From Paraferrimonas sedimenticola (GTDB lineage: Bacteria > Pseudomonadota > Gammaproteobacteria > Enterobacterales > Shewanellaceae), in assembly GCF_002282855.1 (NCBI RefSeq), contig NZ_NRIR01000001.1, forward strand, positions 682,001-746,000: a stretch of DNA of 64,000 nucleotides, written 5' to 3'. Positions within the stretch are counted from its first letter, which is position 1; the number at the start of each line of letters is the position of its first letter. The notes beneath the pieces were generated by a model. The model saw only the letters and a list, made by a program, of their open reading frames with translations, was not told where the DNA came from and ran no database searches. Both the position numbers and the translations under genes were made by a program. This document shows positions 27,479-36,497 of the stretch, piece by piece.

Positions 27479-27937
27479 TTACACGTCCGGTATGGTGGCC
27501 AAATCTGTGGCGAGTCGAATCTTTTGTTGCTCGAGATGGTCGCGCAGATTGGCAAACAGCTCTTGCACACTGGCCACCTCGGCGTGTTCGCGAAGCTCTT
27601 CATAGATATCGTGCAGTTGTTTGTCCAGCGCCATGGTCATTGATTCCACCAGCGCAGAATCCAGCGTATTCGACTGCTGAAACGCCATGATCGCCTCGGC
27701 CTTGCTCGGGTCTTCTGTATATTGAAAGAAGGTGTTCAACACGCCAATACTAGCCTGCGCCGAGTATTCTTTAATGGCGTTGGCCAACCGCAGCTGGTGT
27801 TCGCTTAGCAATTGAAACAACATGCCATCGCGTCCGTCTTCGCTGGAATCGTGCAGTTCTGAGTATTTTCGGCTTAGCGACAAGTGCAGATCCTGATGAC
27901 GTTTCAGCACTTGATGAACTTGTTGGAAATTGGTCAT
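27479..27937 (-). CDS. Helical-bundle (ferritin-like) protein, function unknown
   Basis: A 152-residue, almost wholly alpha-helical acidic protein (HQVLKRHQDLHLSLSRKYSE; LLSEHQLRLANAIKEYS). The pattern resembles a ferritin-like or rubrerythrin-type four-helix family found in marine gammaproteobacteria, with H/E residues spaced along the helices, but I cannot confirm metal ligands. No signal peptide is seen. It is separate from pyrBI, which ends at its own terminator upstream. Confidence 0.55.
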   Translation of the reverse strand: MTNFQQVHQVLKRHQDLHLSLSRKYSELHDSSEDGRDGMLFQLLSEHQLRLANAIKEYSAQASIGVLNTFFQYTEDPSKAEAIMAFQQSNTLDSALVESMTMALDKQLHDIYEELREHAEVASVQELFANLRDHLEQQKIRLATDLATIPDV

Positions 27938-28000
27938 ATCGGGTCAGCGCGTTAGGGTTATTTGCTCTAACTATAGGCGGCCTTCACCAAATATGAGAAA

Positions 28001-28026
28001 TAAAGCCGACGAAAATCGTCGGCCTT
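28001..28026 (-). terminator. Rho-independent terminator of pyrBI
   Basis: Stem GCCGACGA / TCGTCGGC with a 3-nt loop; on the minus strand it is followed by a T-rich tail (TTTATTT). It lies about 26 bp beyond the pyrI stop. Confidence 0.8.
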
Positions 28027-28051
28027 ATGGGATAAAACAAAGGGCTTTCAG

Positions 28052-28510
28052 TTAGTTAATTTCGCTGAACCACTGGGAGCGGAACTCCTTCTCACAGTAG
28101 TGACATTTAAGTCTAAGCACATCGCCTGGCTTAACTTTAAAGTGAGTACTCACTGTAGCCTCGTGCGAGATGCAGTTGTGGTTAGGGCATGCCAACACAC
28201 CTTCAATGGCATCTGGCAGTTCCACTCGAAACTTATCCACTACTTGGTAATCGCGAATCACATTAATAGTGGCGGTTTCGGCAAACAAGGCCAGCTGATT
28301 ACTCTGCTCGCGAGTCAGCTCTATTCCTTCGAGTTTAATCAGGTCTTTGCTCGAACCGTCGTGAGTTTTTAGGTTCAGTCCAACCGTCACTCGATGTTGA
28401 GTGTTGGTCAGTTGGAAGAATTGCAAAATGCGAAAACCCATGCCCGCGGGAATGTGGTCGATTACCGTGCCCTGCTCAATGGCTTCAACTTGTAATTTGC
28501 GCGCACTCAT
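28052..28510 (-). CDS. pyrI: Aspartate carbamoyltransferase regulatory chain
   Basis: A 152-residue regulatory subunit that binds ATP/CTP and gives allosteric control to PyrB. It contains the N-terminal allosteric domain ([18 protein letters not shown]) and the C-terminal zinc domain with four Cys (CPNHNC and CHYCEKEF). It overlaps the pyrB end by 4 bp (ATGA), which indicates coupled translation. Confidence 0.97.
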   Translation of the reverse strand: MSARKLQVEAIEQGTVIDHIPAGMGFRILQFFQLTNTQHRVTVGLNLKTHDGSSKDLIKLEGIELTREQSNQLALFAETATINVIRDYQVVDKFRVELPDAIEGVLACPNHNCISHEATVSTHFKVKPGDVLRLKCHYCEKEFRSQWFSEIN

Positions 28511-29436
28511 AGTTCAAGCTCCTCTCGCAGCACCAGACTTAACAGAGCCTGGCGAGCGTACACTCCGTTTTCCGCTTGTTGGAAATAGTAAGCGTGTGGC
28601 GTGGCATCCACTTCGACGTCAATCTCGTCAACCCTTGGCAGTGGGTGTAGCACCTTGAGATTCGCTTTGGCGTCTTTGAGTGTGTCGTTAGTGATTACGT
28701 ACTTTGACTTGAGGTACTGATACTCGGTTTCGTCAAAACGCTCGCGCTGCACTCGTGTGACATACAGAATATCCAACTCAGACACTATGCTGTCCAAATC
28801 GTCCACCAGAGTGAAGTTGACCGAGCGCTCGCTAAGCTCGCGCAAAATATAGTCTGGCATGGTCAAAGCTTCGGGCGCGACAAAATAGAACTGGCAGTCG
28901 AAATGCGCCATGGCTTGCGCCAAAGAGTGCACGGTGCGGCCGTATTTCAAATCGCCAACAAAGGCCAGTTTTAGCCCGTCCAGCGTCCCCTGGGTCTCAA
29001 AGATGGTGAACAAGTCCAGCAGAGTTTGTGTCGGGTGCTGGTTTGAGCCATCGCCGCCATTAATCACGGGGACTTTAGAGTACTCGCTAGCCAGGCGTGC
29101 CGCGCCTTCTTTAGGGTGACGCATGAAAAAGGCGTCGGAATAGCTGGAGATGACACTAACCGAATCGGCTAAGGTCTCGCCTTTTTGCCCCAAGCTGGTG
29201 TTGGCACCGTCAGCAAAACCAATCACGCTGCCGCCGAGGCGCTGCACCGCCGTCTCAAACGACAGACGAGTACGAGTCGAGGCCTCAAAGAAGCAACTAG
29301 CGACAACTTTTCCGGCGAGTAGATTGGGTTGGGGTTGTTGTTTGATGGATTGGGCTCGGGAGACGATCAGTTCCAGTTCTTGGCGACTGAGGTCCGAGAT
29401 GGAGATAATATCCTTCTGGAATAAGGTATTAGTCAT
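28507..29436 (-). CDS. pyrB: Aspartate carbamoyltransferase catalytic chain
   Basis: A 309-residue enzyme forming N-carbamoyl-aspartate in pyrimidine synthesis. The carbamoyl-phosphate site [15 protein letters not shown] (residues about 50-64) and [10 protein letters not shown] are present, as are [13 protein letters not shown] and the [10 protein letters not shown] segment. It is first in pyrBI. An extended -10-like sequence (TGCTATATT, minus strand, near 29512-29520) lies about 80 bp upstream. Confidence 0.97.
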   Translation of the reverse strand: MTNTLFQKDIISISDLSRQELELIVSRAQSIKQQPQPNLLAGKVVASCFFEASTRTRLSFETAVQRLGGSVIGFADGANTSLGQKGETLADSVSVISSYSDAFFMRHPKEGAARLASEYSKVPVINGGDGSNQHPTQTLLDLFTIFETQGTLDGLKLAFVGDLKYGRTVHSLAQAMAHFDCQFYFVAPEALTMPDYILRELSERSVNFTLVDDLDSIVSELDILYVTRVQRERFDETEYQYLKSKYVITNDTLKDAKANLKVLHPLPRVDEIDVEVDATPHAYYFQQAENGVYARQALLSLVLREELEL

Positions 29437-29760
29437 GAATTATCTCAATAGATTGTGTGGTCCAAACGGCCGAGCGACTTAAATTTAAGACACCCTTTAA
29501 TTCGGGGAGCCAATATAGCATAAAACCAAAGCCAAGGGTGAGTTCGCCGTCAACAAAACTGACACTGACTAAAGCGAACAGATACAAAGACTTAATAAAC
29601 TCGGTTGGCGCGGTATATTGCGGCACCGGCCACAGCGCAATTTCTCTCCACCCTCGCCTTACATATCGCCCCCTTTTTGTCAAATCGGTAAGCAACGTGC
29701 GAGCGAGGCTCGCTTTTCATACAATCGCTCTCCATTGTTCCACCACTGCCAAAGAGAGTT
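29437..29760. other. pyrB / PACE divergent intergenic region
   Basis: This 324-bp region contains no convincing gene. On the minus strand an 88-codon open frame (29695-29429) starts at TTG and runs into the pyrB start. No attenuator hairpin with a T run was found in the stretch next to pyrB, unlike the E. coli pyrL leader. A 12-bp palindrome CTTAAATTTAAG lies at 29478-29489, between the probable pyrB promoter and the gene. Confidence 0.45.
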
Positions 29761-30231
29761 ATGAGCCAGCCAGCAAAAGTTATTACGCGAAGCCCTGCCG
29801 ACCGAGTACGTCATAGCGTTCTATTTGAAATAGGAATGCTGTTGTGTGCTGTGCCAATTGGCATGTTGGTGTTCAGTGCTAGCGCCTCGACTATCGGCGC
29901 CACCGCGATTGTGCTGTCTCTGATTGCCATGGTTTGGAACTATGTTTTTAACCTATTGTTCGACAAGGGCATGGTGGCCTTGTACTCGCACACCAATAAG
30001 ACCGGTGCGATACGCATAGTTCACGCCGTGTTGTTCGAACTGGGTTTGTTGTTAGTGACAGTGCCGGTGATCGCTTGGGCGCTGCAAGTTAGCTTGTGGT
30101 ACGCCTTTATTGCTGATATTGGTTTTGTGCTGTTCGCGCTGGTATACGCTTACAGCTTTAATTTGGGCTACGACAAATTGTTTCCCATTCCAAACGTCCA
30201 GCCGCAAGCTCAGCCACAAGAGCCAGCCTAA
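29761..30231 (+). CDS. PACE family efflux transporter
   Basis: A 156-residue protein with four membrane spans arranged as two bacterial transmembrane pair repeats: RVRHSVLFEIGMLLCAVPIG (about residue 15) and RIVHAVLFELGLLLVTVPVI (about 83). The conserved Glu in each FE motif and the WNYVFNLLFD loop identify the AceI-like PACE family, proton-linked exporters of chlorhexidine and short-chain diamines. It is a single-gene unit ending in a terminator. No regulator is adjacent. Confidence 0.9.
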   Translation: MSQPAKVITRSPADRVRHSVLFEIGMLLCAVPIGMLVFSASASTIGATAIVLSLIAMVWNYVFNLLFDKGMVALYSHTNKTGAIRIVHAVLFELGLLLVTVPVIAWALQVSLWYAFIADIGFVLFALVYAYSFNLGYDKLFPIPNVQPQAQPQEPA

Positions 30232-30244
30232 AACTCTATTCCAT

Positions 30245-30287
30245 GAAAAACGGGACTCGCTTTTTATAAAAGAGAGTCCCGTTTTTT
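30245..30287. terminator. Rho-independent terminator
   Basis: AAAAACGGGACTC / GAGTCCCGTTTTTT forms a long stem with A and T runs on both sides, between the convergent PACE gene and tricorn-like protease gene; it can serve both. Confidence 0.9.
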
Positions 30288-30306
30288 GTTTTAGAGGCGA
30301 CCAAGC

Positions 30307-33300
30307 TTAAGGCGTGATGTCCTTGGCTGGCGTATTCACGTCAGGTAGCGGCTCGCCCTGCAGTACAGGCACAGGTGACTGATTGATTTGACCTTGCAGG
30401 TATTCAATCGCTTTGGCCAACTGAGCGTCGCTGCCGTTAAAGGTCGCCAGAGGTAAGTTGTCCACGTACACGTCTGGCTCAACCCCGTGGCCTTCCACAA
30501 TCCAACGACCGTCAATGGCGTACTGAGTGAACTCGGCTACACGCGCCATGCCGCCATCGGTTAGGCGGTTGCGACCGCTCAACCACACGCCAGCACCAGC
30601 AGTGCGCTGTCCAATTAGCGGTGCCACGCCCAACGCCTTAATACCGGCAGAAAAGGTTTCACCGTCGGAATAGGTCAGCTGGTCGGTCAGCACTACCAAG
30701 TGACCTCGGTAGGCTTGCTGCATATTGGTGTAAGCTTTGTCGCCCGGGTTTTGCCAGAAAGCCCAGGCTTTGCGCATTAGCTTTTCAATCACCCAAGAGT
30801 CGATGTTGCCACCGCGGTTGCGACGTACATCAATGATCAAGCCTTGCTTGTCTAGGTTGGCGTAAAACTCACGCGCAAAAGAGGCAATATCGCTGGAAAC
30901 CATAGAGTACAGATGCAAGTAACCGATGCGGCTATCCTGTGCATTCACCTTATCAACATTGCTATACACCCAGTCCTGATACTTAAGCTTGTTGTGCTGC
31001 CCAGCCGACACTGGAGTGACTATGGTGTCGATGGTGCGACTCGAGCGCTTAAGGGTCAGTTTGACTTGCTGCTTGGCTTGGTTGCGCAGCGCGGCTGTGA
31101 GTTCGCCAAGATCTTTCACCTTGCGACCGTTAACCGCCACAATCACGTCACCGTCTTGAGCATTAACTCCGGCAGCAGCCAGAGGACCCGACATTTCAGG
31201 CACCTCAGGGTCGGTGCGATAAATGCGCTCGATGCGAACCCCTTGGCTGGCGTTGGCTAAGCGAGCACCCAACAACGCACTTTTGGCTGGGTTGGCTAGC
31301 TTGTCAAAATCACCTCCGCGCACTTGCGAGTGCAGAGCATTGAGCTCGCCCATCATCTGCGCGAACAAATCATTGAGCTCGTGACGGTCGGTCAAACGCT
31401 CCAGCAAAGGCTGATACTTGGTTTTGGTGGCTGCCCAATCCAGGCCGCGCATGGTCGGGTCGAATAGCGAATCTCTGTGCTGGATCCAAGCGTCGTGGAA
31501 CATGGCATTCCACTCTTGCTTTGGCTCAAGCATCATCTGCCAAGGTTTGGTATCTAGTTGCGCTTGGCTTAAGTCATCTGGCGCCTTTTCACCGGCAGCT
31601 GCAATGAATAGCTTCTCGCCGCCGTTGGAGTGACTGCGCCAGAAGATCTGCTCAGCATCGTTAGACACTTCAAAGCTTCGAGCATCTTTGGCAAAAGTCG
31701 CTACGGCTGGCTTTTGCGCGTCGTACTTGAGGTAGGCAATCTCAGGTGCCTGCGCTGGGTTCAGCCCGCGCTTGAGCATATACAAACCGTCTTTGCCCGC
31801 TTGCAACTGACTGTAGTTACCTGCGGCTACCGGTACTGGCCACAAACGTTGCTTGATGCCATCCCAATCCAAATCATACTCAGCGTCGTCTTCCGGAGTT
31901 TTCAACAGCTCGTTTGGCTTTTGAAATGGATACGGCGCGTCTTTGGTCAAGCCAAATGCATAGATTTGAGTGCGGTTGTCAAACACAGGTCCCATGTTGC
32001 GATCGCCCCATGGGCTGCCAGGCGTGGCCACAAAGGTGCGGTTAGACAACAAGTACAGCCAGTGACCGTCTTGCGAGAAGGTCGGCGCAAACGACTCATA
32101 CTTTTGCGAGGTCAGCACCTGAGTTTCGTTCTCTTCCACATCGTATAAAGCCACTGCCGGGCGGTCTTCGCCTTTCATGGTGCGGGTGTAGGCCAAAAAG
32201 CGGCTATCGCTCGACCAGCTCAAGTCTTGCAGCGGTGAATTGCCATTGGCATTTTCTAGAATTTTGCGGTTCTTAAAGTTTTTGGTATCCATCAAAAACA
32301 GGTTGCCCGCTTTGTCGTCGTGAGCCAGGTAGCGACCGTCTGGCGACAAGCTCAGATTCCAACGGAAGGTATTGGCATCTTTGGTCAACTGTCTGGCCTG
32401 CTCGCTGCCATCGGCGGCGTAGCGCCAAATCTCGTTCTCGCCAGCGGCATCGTTAATCACGTAGACGTAGCGACCGTCTGGGCTTACCTGAGTGTTGCGG
32501 CTGCGGCTATTGGCTGGCGTGGCCAGCTCCACTAATCGCGACTTGTCTTGTTTCACCAGCGCTACCTTGCCGCGACTAGTGACTGCAACGGATTTGCCAT
32601 CACCGCTTAAGCTGAAGAGGGAGGCGTACTTCATTGGTTTTTCAACCCAGCGCTGCTGGCGCTCGCCAAAGTCAGAGGCCAGTTCAATGGCTACCGGCGC
32701 AGACTTGCTGTTAGCCAAATCCAACAGGTGAATGTCGGCACCCAATTGGAACACTATCTTGTTGTTGTCCAGTTGTGGCGCGCGTACCTGCCAGTCTTCA
32801 AAGTCAGTGTGCTGGGTCAGGTCGGTACCCTCGATGCTCATCGACCAGATGTTGGCGCTGCCAGAGGCATCCGATAGGAAGTAGATGCGGTCTTGATGCA
32901 GCATAGGGTGTGACAAGCTGCCTTGATGTTGTGGCAGTAATTGCACTGCTTCTTGGTCGGTGCCGATTTGATAGCGCCACAGTTGTCCCATGGCACCACC
33001 GCGATACAGCTTGGCGTTATCGCCCGTGGTTTGCAGGCCAAAGCGAGTGAACACTAGATAGCGGCCATCGGCGCTAATGCTGCCCTGATTGGCATCCGCC
33101 AATGGCAAATCTTGGGTGACCTTGGTTTGTGGGTCGACGCGACGCAATACCCAGTAATTACTTGGTCCGTTGGCGTTATCTGTGGAGTAAAGCAGTTGGC
33201 CTTGGGCATCAAAGCCTTGCAGACGCACACGGCTAGATTCAAAAGTTAAGCGCTCCGGCACGCCGCCGCTTAGTGGCATGCGATACACCTCACTGGCACC

Positions 33301-33561
33301 TTCGTAGTTGGCCACATAGGCCACCCACTCACCGTCTGGCGAGATGTGCGCTTGGCGCTCTTCGGCGGGATGAGTGGTCAATCGCTGGCTCATTTGCGAA
33401 CCCAACTGAGTTTTCCACAAGTCACCTTCAGCGGTGAATACCAGAGTGTCCTGGTGCAAACTTGGGAAGCGATAATAGCCTTGGGCCGCGCTTGCGCTCG
33501 CGCTAAGCGCCATGGTTGCCGCTGCAACCACGCCGGCCAAAATTCGAACTTTGTGTGCCAT
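30307..33561 (-). CDS. Secreted tricorn-like S41 peptidase
   Basis: A 1084-residue protein with a signal peptide (ends ASASAAQG). Residues about 30-640 form beta-propeller repeats (GEWVAYVANYEGASEVYRMP; DGRYLVFTRFG; DGRYLAHDDKAGNLFLMD). Then come a helical tricorn domain, a PDZ domain (about 770-850, GDVIVAVNGRKVKDLGEL) and the S41 catalytic core with the probable nucleophile Ser in LTYSDGETFSAG. Family members degrade peptides; a periplasmic or exported location is inferred. It stands alone. Confidence 0.9.
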   Translation of the reverse strand: MAHKVRILAGVVAAATMALSASASAAQGYYRFPSLHQDTLVFTAEGDLWKTQLGSQMSQRLTTHPAEERQAHISPDGEWVAYVANYEGASEVYRMPLSGGVPERLTFESSRVRLQGFDAQGQLLYSTDNANGPSNYWVLRRVDPQTKVTQDLPLADANQGSISADGRYLVFTRFGLQTTGDNAKLYRGGAMGQLWRYQIGTDQEAVQLLPQHQGSLSHPMLHQDRIYFLSDASGSANIWSMSIEGTDLTQHTDFEDWQVRAPQLDNNKIVFQLGADIHLLDLANSKSAPVAIELASDFGERQQRWVEKPMKYASLFSLSGDGKSVAVTSRGKVALVKQDKSRLVELATPANSRSRNTQVSPDGRYVYVINDAAGENEIWRYAADGSEQARQLTKDANTFRWNLSLSPDGRYLAHDDKAGNLFLMDTKNFKNRKILENANGNSPLQDLSWSSDSRFLAYTRTMKGEDRPAVALYDVEENETQVLTSQKYESFAPTFSQDGHWLYLLSNRTFVATPGSPWGDRNMGPVFDNRTQIYAFGLTKDAPYPFQKPNELLKTPEDDAEYDLDWDGIKQRLWPVPVAAGNYSQLQAGKDGLYMLKRGLNPAQAPEIAYLKYDAQKPAVATFAKDARSFEVSNDAEQIFWRSHSNGGEKLFIAAAGEKAPDDLSQAQLDTKPWQMMLEPKQEWNAMFHDAWIQHRDSLFDPTMRGLDWAATKTKYQPLLERLTDRHELNDLFAQMMGELNALHSQVRGGDFDKLANPAKSALLGARLANASQGVRIERIYRTDPEVPEMSGPLAAAGVNAQDGDVIVAVNGRKVKDLGELTAALRNQAKQQVKLTLKRSSRTIDTIVTPVSAGQHNKLKYQDWVYSNVDKVNAQDSRIGYLHLYSMVSSDIASFAREFYANLDKQGLIIDVRRNRGGNIDSWVIEKLMRKAWAFWQNPGDKAYTNMQQAYRGHLVVLTDQLTYSDGETFSAGIKALGVAPLIGQRTAGAGVWLSGRNRLTDGGMARVAEFTQYAIDGRWIVEGHGVEPDVYVDNLPLATFNGSDAQLAKAIEYLQGQINQSPVPVLQGEPLPDVNTPAKDITP

Positions 33562-33773
33562 GCCAATTCCTATGCTTGGGAGGTTTCGAGACGGATGCGA
33601 TGCACGCCGCCCTTATTTTGATTATTTGGCAGTTAAAGTAGCAAAGGCGATATTAAATTCCTATGCCTTTTAGCCCGAACAATCACACCTATGACCACCA
33701 CTAAAGCTAGTGTCCAAGCCACATCAGCCTTTCCAATACACACAGTCATCTCATTGTTTTTGTAATGAAATAT

Positions 33774-33797
33774 CTCCATCGAAGGAAATTGATGGAG
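33774..33797 (+). promoter_or_regulatory. Possible Shine-Dalgarno-sequestering hairpin
   Basis: CTCCATC (33774-33780) pairs with GATGGAG (33791-33797). The second arm contains the GGAG ribosome-binding site of the ORF at 33805, seven bases from its ATG. The stem is short (7 bp), so it could work as a temperature- or ligand-sensitive switch, or be chance. Confidence 0.35.
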
Positions 33798-33804
33798 TCA
33801 GGTT

Positions 33805-34110
33805 ATGGTTAAACTAAATCCACTGGCGGAAATTGGCGCGATAAGCGAGTTCTGGCGCGGCTATCAAGCATCGCAACAAAAAAGTGAGTTTGTGATTGCC
33901 TCGATAAAGGTGCCGCTAAACGCACTAAGCTCTAGCTATGACGAGATAATGAGCACAGTGAGTATGCTTAACGACTGCATATGCGGTGTGGATGTGGCGC
34001 GTTCGGACGCGCAACAAGCGACTTTAGTGGTGGTGGCCGATCCTGTCCAAAACCAGCATCAATGGGCCCAGCTCAAGCAACGCACCCAAGCCGCAATCGA
34101 CTGGATTTAA
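33805..34110 (+). CDS. Hypothetical protein
   Basis: A 101-residue soluble protein with no signal peptide and two Cys (CICG) near the middle. I recognise no family. A GGAG ribosome-binding site lies upstream. It may be monocistronic, since 97 bp separates it from the next ORF. Confidence 0.55.
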   Translation: MVKLNPLAEIGAISEFWRGYQASQQKSEFVIASIKVPLNALSSSYDEIMSTVSMLNDCICGVDVARSDAQQATLVVVADPVQNQHQWAQLKQRTQAAIDWI

Positions 34111-34207
34111 GCGAACTTGCTCATAAATCCAGCAAAGAGCTGCTGAAAAGCTTGTAATTCAACGCCGCACAGGTTGAGATGACTCTCAAAAAATAAGGAG
34201 TCTATCT

Positions 34208-34792
34208 ATGCCTGCTGGCACCATTACCTCAATTCTACTCGCCTCTGCTGTTACTCACAGCGCCCCTTTGATGAACGCGCAAGCGCAACAAGAGTTCTAC
34301 AACAACTTGCTGCCCCTGTGTGGTAAAGCCTTTGAAGGCAAGGTGATCAACCCTACCGCTCAAGACGAGAGTTTCTCGAGCAAGCGTCTGGTAATGCACG
34401 TGCGCAACTGTGCTGACGGCCAAATTCAAATTCCATTTCACGTTGGCGACAACGCTTCACGCACCTGGATCTTAACTTGGACCGGCTCTGGCATTAGCCT
34501 GAAGCACGACCACAGACTGCCAAGCGGCGAAGATGACCCTGTGACCATGTACGGCGGCCACACTCAAGCGGCGGGCTTTGCCCACCATCAGTCGTTCCCG
34601 GTTGACCCCTTCTCGCAAGAACTGTTCATCAAGAGCAAAATTCCTGCTTCCACTGGCAACACCTGGCACATGAGTGTTTATCCGGACCGCTTCACCTATG
34701 CCTTAACTCGCGAAGGGCGTAACTTTGAAGTTCAGTTTGATTTGACCAAACCAGTTGAGTTACCAGTAACTCCGTGGGGTTACAAAGACTAA
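34208..34792 (+). CDS. Hypothetical secreted protein
   Basis: A 194-residue protein with an N-terminal hydrophobic stretch (TSILLASAVTHSAPLMNAQA) that could be a signal peptide. The mature region has CGKAFEGKV and VRNCADGQIQIPFHVGDNAS, two Cys that may form a disulfide, and several His (KHDHRLPSG, GGHTQAAGFAHHQSF). Similar proteins of unknown function occur in marine gammaproteobacteria. AAGGAG precedes the ATG. Confidence 0.65.
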   Translation: MPAGTITSILLASAVTHSAPLMNAQAQQEFYNNLLPLCGKAFEGKVINPTAQDESFSSKRLVMHVRNCADGQIQIPFHVGDNASRTWILTWTGSGISLKHDHRLPSGEDDPVTMYGGHTQAAGFAHHQSFPVDPFSQELFIKSKIPASTGNTWHMSVYPDRFTYALTREGRNFEVQFDLTKPVELPVTPWGYKD

Positions 34793-34882
34793 AGTGCCAG
34801 CCTTTGTTTGACTGATAACTTTGGTGACAACCTTATGCTGTGCTAGCTTAACAAGCAGGTATTTTTGAGCTTGGAACCCAAT

Positions 34883-35296
34883 ATGAAAACCCAAATTCTG
34901 ATCGCCTCGCTGCTGCTAGCCACAGCCGGCTGCCAAGATGAACCGGCGGCAAAGCCTCAGCCCCAACCCGAGCCTGAGCCAAGGCCACAAGTTAGCCAAT
35001 TAAAAAGCGAACCGGTGGAGAAAGTGATGCAGCAAGCTCACGAAAAACAGGCTCAGATGAGCGGTACGGTCAAATACATCGCTCTTGAAGGTGGCTTCTT
35101 TGGAATAATTGGCGCCGACGGCCAGCAACTACTGCCAAGCAACCTGCCACAAGAGATGCAGAAAAACGGCCTAGTCATCAGCTTTGGCATGCGCCCAGAC
35201 AATGAAACCATGGGCATACAGCAATGGGGCACTCGAGTGGTGTTATCGAACCCGAAAGTCGTCGACGACCGCGGTGTTAGCGACCCAAGCCACTAA
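34883..35296 (+). CDS. Hypothetical lipoprotein
   Basis: A 137-residue protein from ATG 34883 with a lipoprotein signal (lipobox TAGC), a Pro/Glu/Gln-rich linker (PQPQPEPEPRPQ) and a small beta domain (MSGTVKYIALEGGFFGIIGA). The longer frame from TTG 34865 would spoil the signal peptide. The domain could be a short OB-like fold, but no family is recognised. Confidence 0.65.
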   Translation: MKTQILIASLLLATAGCQDEPAAKPQPQPEPEPRPQVSQLKSEPVEKVMQQAHEKQAQMSGTVKYIALEGGFFGIIGADGQQLLPSNLPQEMQKNGLVISFGMRPDNETMGIQQWGTRVVLSNPKVVDDRGVSDPSH

Positions 35297-35389
35297 CCGT
35301 TCACATTAGTGTTTTGTGAACTAGCTCTGCGTTCAAGGCATGCCGCTATGGCATGCTTTGCTTACTTTTAACTGCTGCGAATTCTCTCG

Positions 35390-35785
35390 ATGTCCGAACC
35401 CTTATATTGGTTTCAACGCCTGACTAAAACCGCGCTGCGCGCCTTACATATATTGGGAATATGCGGCGTTGGCGGTGGCGTGCTGTTCAATCTGGAGAGC
35501 AGTGTGTTTCAGGACTATTGGCTGATGACGATAGCGACTGGAAGCATATTAATGGGCTGGGAAGTGCTGCGCTCACCCGTGTGGCTGGCACAACTAAAAG
35601 GCGTTCTCACTCTAGTCAAATTGGGGCTGTTGGCGCTGTTCCTACCCTTTCCCGAGTATCAGGGCGAACTATTCATCGCGATTTTGCTATTGAGCGTGTT
35701 GGTCACTCATGGGCCATCGGGACTGCGTCACTTCTCTATCGTACACATGCGCAAAATCTCCTCCAAAGGGGAAATCAAAGGCTAA
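35390..35785 (+). CDS. Hypothetical membrane protein
   Basis: A 131-residue protein with about four hydrophobic segments (ALHILGICGVGGGVLF; WLMTIATGSILMGWEVL; LVKLGLLALFLPFP; LFIAILLLSVLVTHGPS). No family is recognised. It precedes another small membrane protein gene by 64 bp and they may be co-transcribed. Confidence 0.6.
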   Translation: MSEPLYWFQRLTKTALRALHILGICGVGGGVLFNLESSVFQDYWLMTIATGSILMGWEVLRSPVWLAQLKGVLTLVKLGLLALFLPFPEYQGELFIAILLLSVLVTHGPSGLRHFSIVHMRKISSKGEIKG

Positions 35786-35849
35786 CCTTGCCAACTGGAT
35801 TAGGCTGCCCTAAGTTAAGGGTTATCCAGGCTAAACTAAGGCGGCCAAG

Positions 35850-36140
35850 TTGTTTCCCTACCCAGAGCATTATCGAATCGCGTTAGCACCACTTCTCACG
35901 GGTTTAATGGTGGTGTGGGCACTCTTGCTGGACTGGCTGATGCCGGCGGCGCATCCTTTGGCGCTGTACCCCTTGTTGGCTTTCTTTCCCTTGGTGTCGC
36001 TGCTGCATATCTACCTGATGTTTGACGGACGCGCGCTCAAGCGTCTCGATGCGCTCTTCTACGCGCTAGTCCACATACCGCTGAGCTTTGTGGTGTGGAC
36101 CTTTTGCATCAGTTTGGTGATGGGCAAAGCAATCGGCTAA
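35850..36140 (+). CDS. Hypothetical membrane protein
   Basis: A 96-residue protein with three hydrophobic segments (IALAPLLTGLMVVWALLLDW, ALYPLLAFFPLVSLLHIYLMF, FYALVHIPLSFVVWTFCISL). It starts at TTG 35850, with AAGGCGG about nine bases upstream. No family is recognised. It is the last gene before the small-RNA cluster. Confidence 0.5.
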   Translation: MFPYPEHYRIALAPLLTGLMVVWALLLDWLMPAAHPLALYPLLAFFPLVSLLHIYLMFDGRALKRLDALFYALVHIPLSFVVWTFCISLVMGKAIG

Positions 36141-36165
36141 CATCCCTCGCCCAGACCACCAGATC

Positions 36166-36202
36166 ACACCCAAACAACACATTGATAACACACTGTCACA
36201 CA
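36166..36202 (+). promoter_or_regulatory. Phased ACACA repeats, unit A
   Basis: ACACC at 36166 and ACACA at 36177, 36188 and 36198 are spaced 11, 11 and 10 bp, one helical turn each. The last repeat begins exactly 37 bp before the 5' hairpin of candidate small RNA A, so the array covers about -70 to -35. No good -35 hexamer is present, which suggests an activator-dependent promoter; a weak -10 (AATAAT, 36224-36229) is present. Confidence 0.55.
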
Positions 36203-36234
36203 GCCAATTCGGCCTGTGTTGGCAATAATGAACC

Positions 36235-36313
36235 CATGAATTAAGCCCAGCTTAGTTTCATGCATCTCTCCTTGTATATTGTTTTTGCCTCGGTTTTTAC
36301 CGAGGTTTTTTTT
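36235..36313 (+). ncRNA. Candidate small regulatory RNA A
   Basis: The predicted transcript begins with a hairpin (CATGAA.AAGC / GCTT.TTCATG, 36235-36262), then an unpaired-looking region with TCTCCTTG at 36267-36274, then a terminator stem CCTCGGT/ACCGAGG with eight T residues (36288-36313). No convincing ORF is present. The layout matches units B and C, though its hairpins differ in sequence. Expression is inferred, not shown. Confidence 0.6.
36288..36313 (+). terminator. Terminator of candidate RNA A
   Basis: CCTCGGT, TTTT loop, ACCGAGG, then eight T residues. Confidence 0.92.
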
Positions 36314-36330
36314 GCTTAAAAATCAGCAAC

Positions 36331-36356
36331 ACACAAACGACACACAAGAGTACACA
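36331..36356 (+). promoter_or_regulatory. Phased ACACA repeats, unit B
   Basis: ACACA at 36331, 36342 and 36352 (spacing 11 and 10). The last begins 37 bp before the conserved RNA B start at 36389. A weak -10 (TACTGT, 36380-36385) is present, with no -35 match. Confidence 0.55.
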
Positions 36357-36388
36357 GCCAAAATAAGGCTCATCTAACATACTGTAAT

Positions 36389-36475
36389 CACGCGTTAAGC
36401 AAAGCGCTTAACCAACCGAATTCTCCTTGCTAAGTTGTAAGCTTCGCCCCAGACCATTGTCTGGGGCTTTTTTTT
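36389..36475 (+). ncRNA. Candidate small regulatory RNA B
   Basis: About 87 nt. The 5' hairpin is GTTAAGC-AAAGC-GCTTAAC (36394-36412); the linker carries TCTCCTTG (36422-36429); the terminator stem is GCCCCAGAC/GTCTGGGGC with eight T residues (36446-36475). It is near-identical to RNA C from CACGCG onward, whereas the sequence between the ACACA array and that point is not conserved, which suggests the conserved block is the transcript. Confidence 0.7.
36446..36475 (+). terminator. Terminator of candidate RNA B
   Basis: GCCCCAGAC, CATT loop, GTCTGGGGC, then eight T residues. Confidence 0.93.
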
Positions 36476-36497
36476 GGTTGTGTACCTTTAGTTGTGA

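Noticed and set aside
29429-29695. 88-codon open frame on the minus strand ahead of pyrB, considered as a PyrL-like leader
   Set aside because: It starts at TTG without a clear ribosome-binding site, a likely pyrB promoter lies inside it, and no attenuator hairpin with a T run was seen.
36191-36200. CRP site (TGTGA-N6-TCACA) before the candidate RNAs
   Set aside because: TCACA half-sites occur, but no matching TGTGA half lies six bases away in any of the three units.
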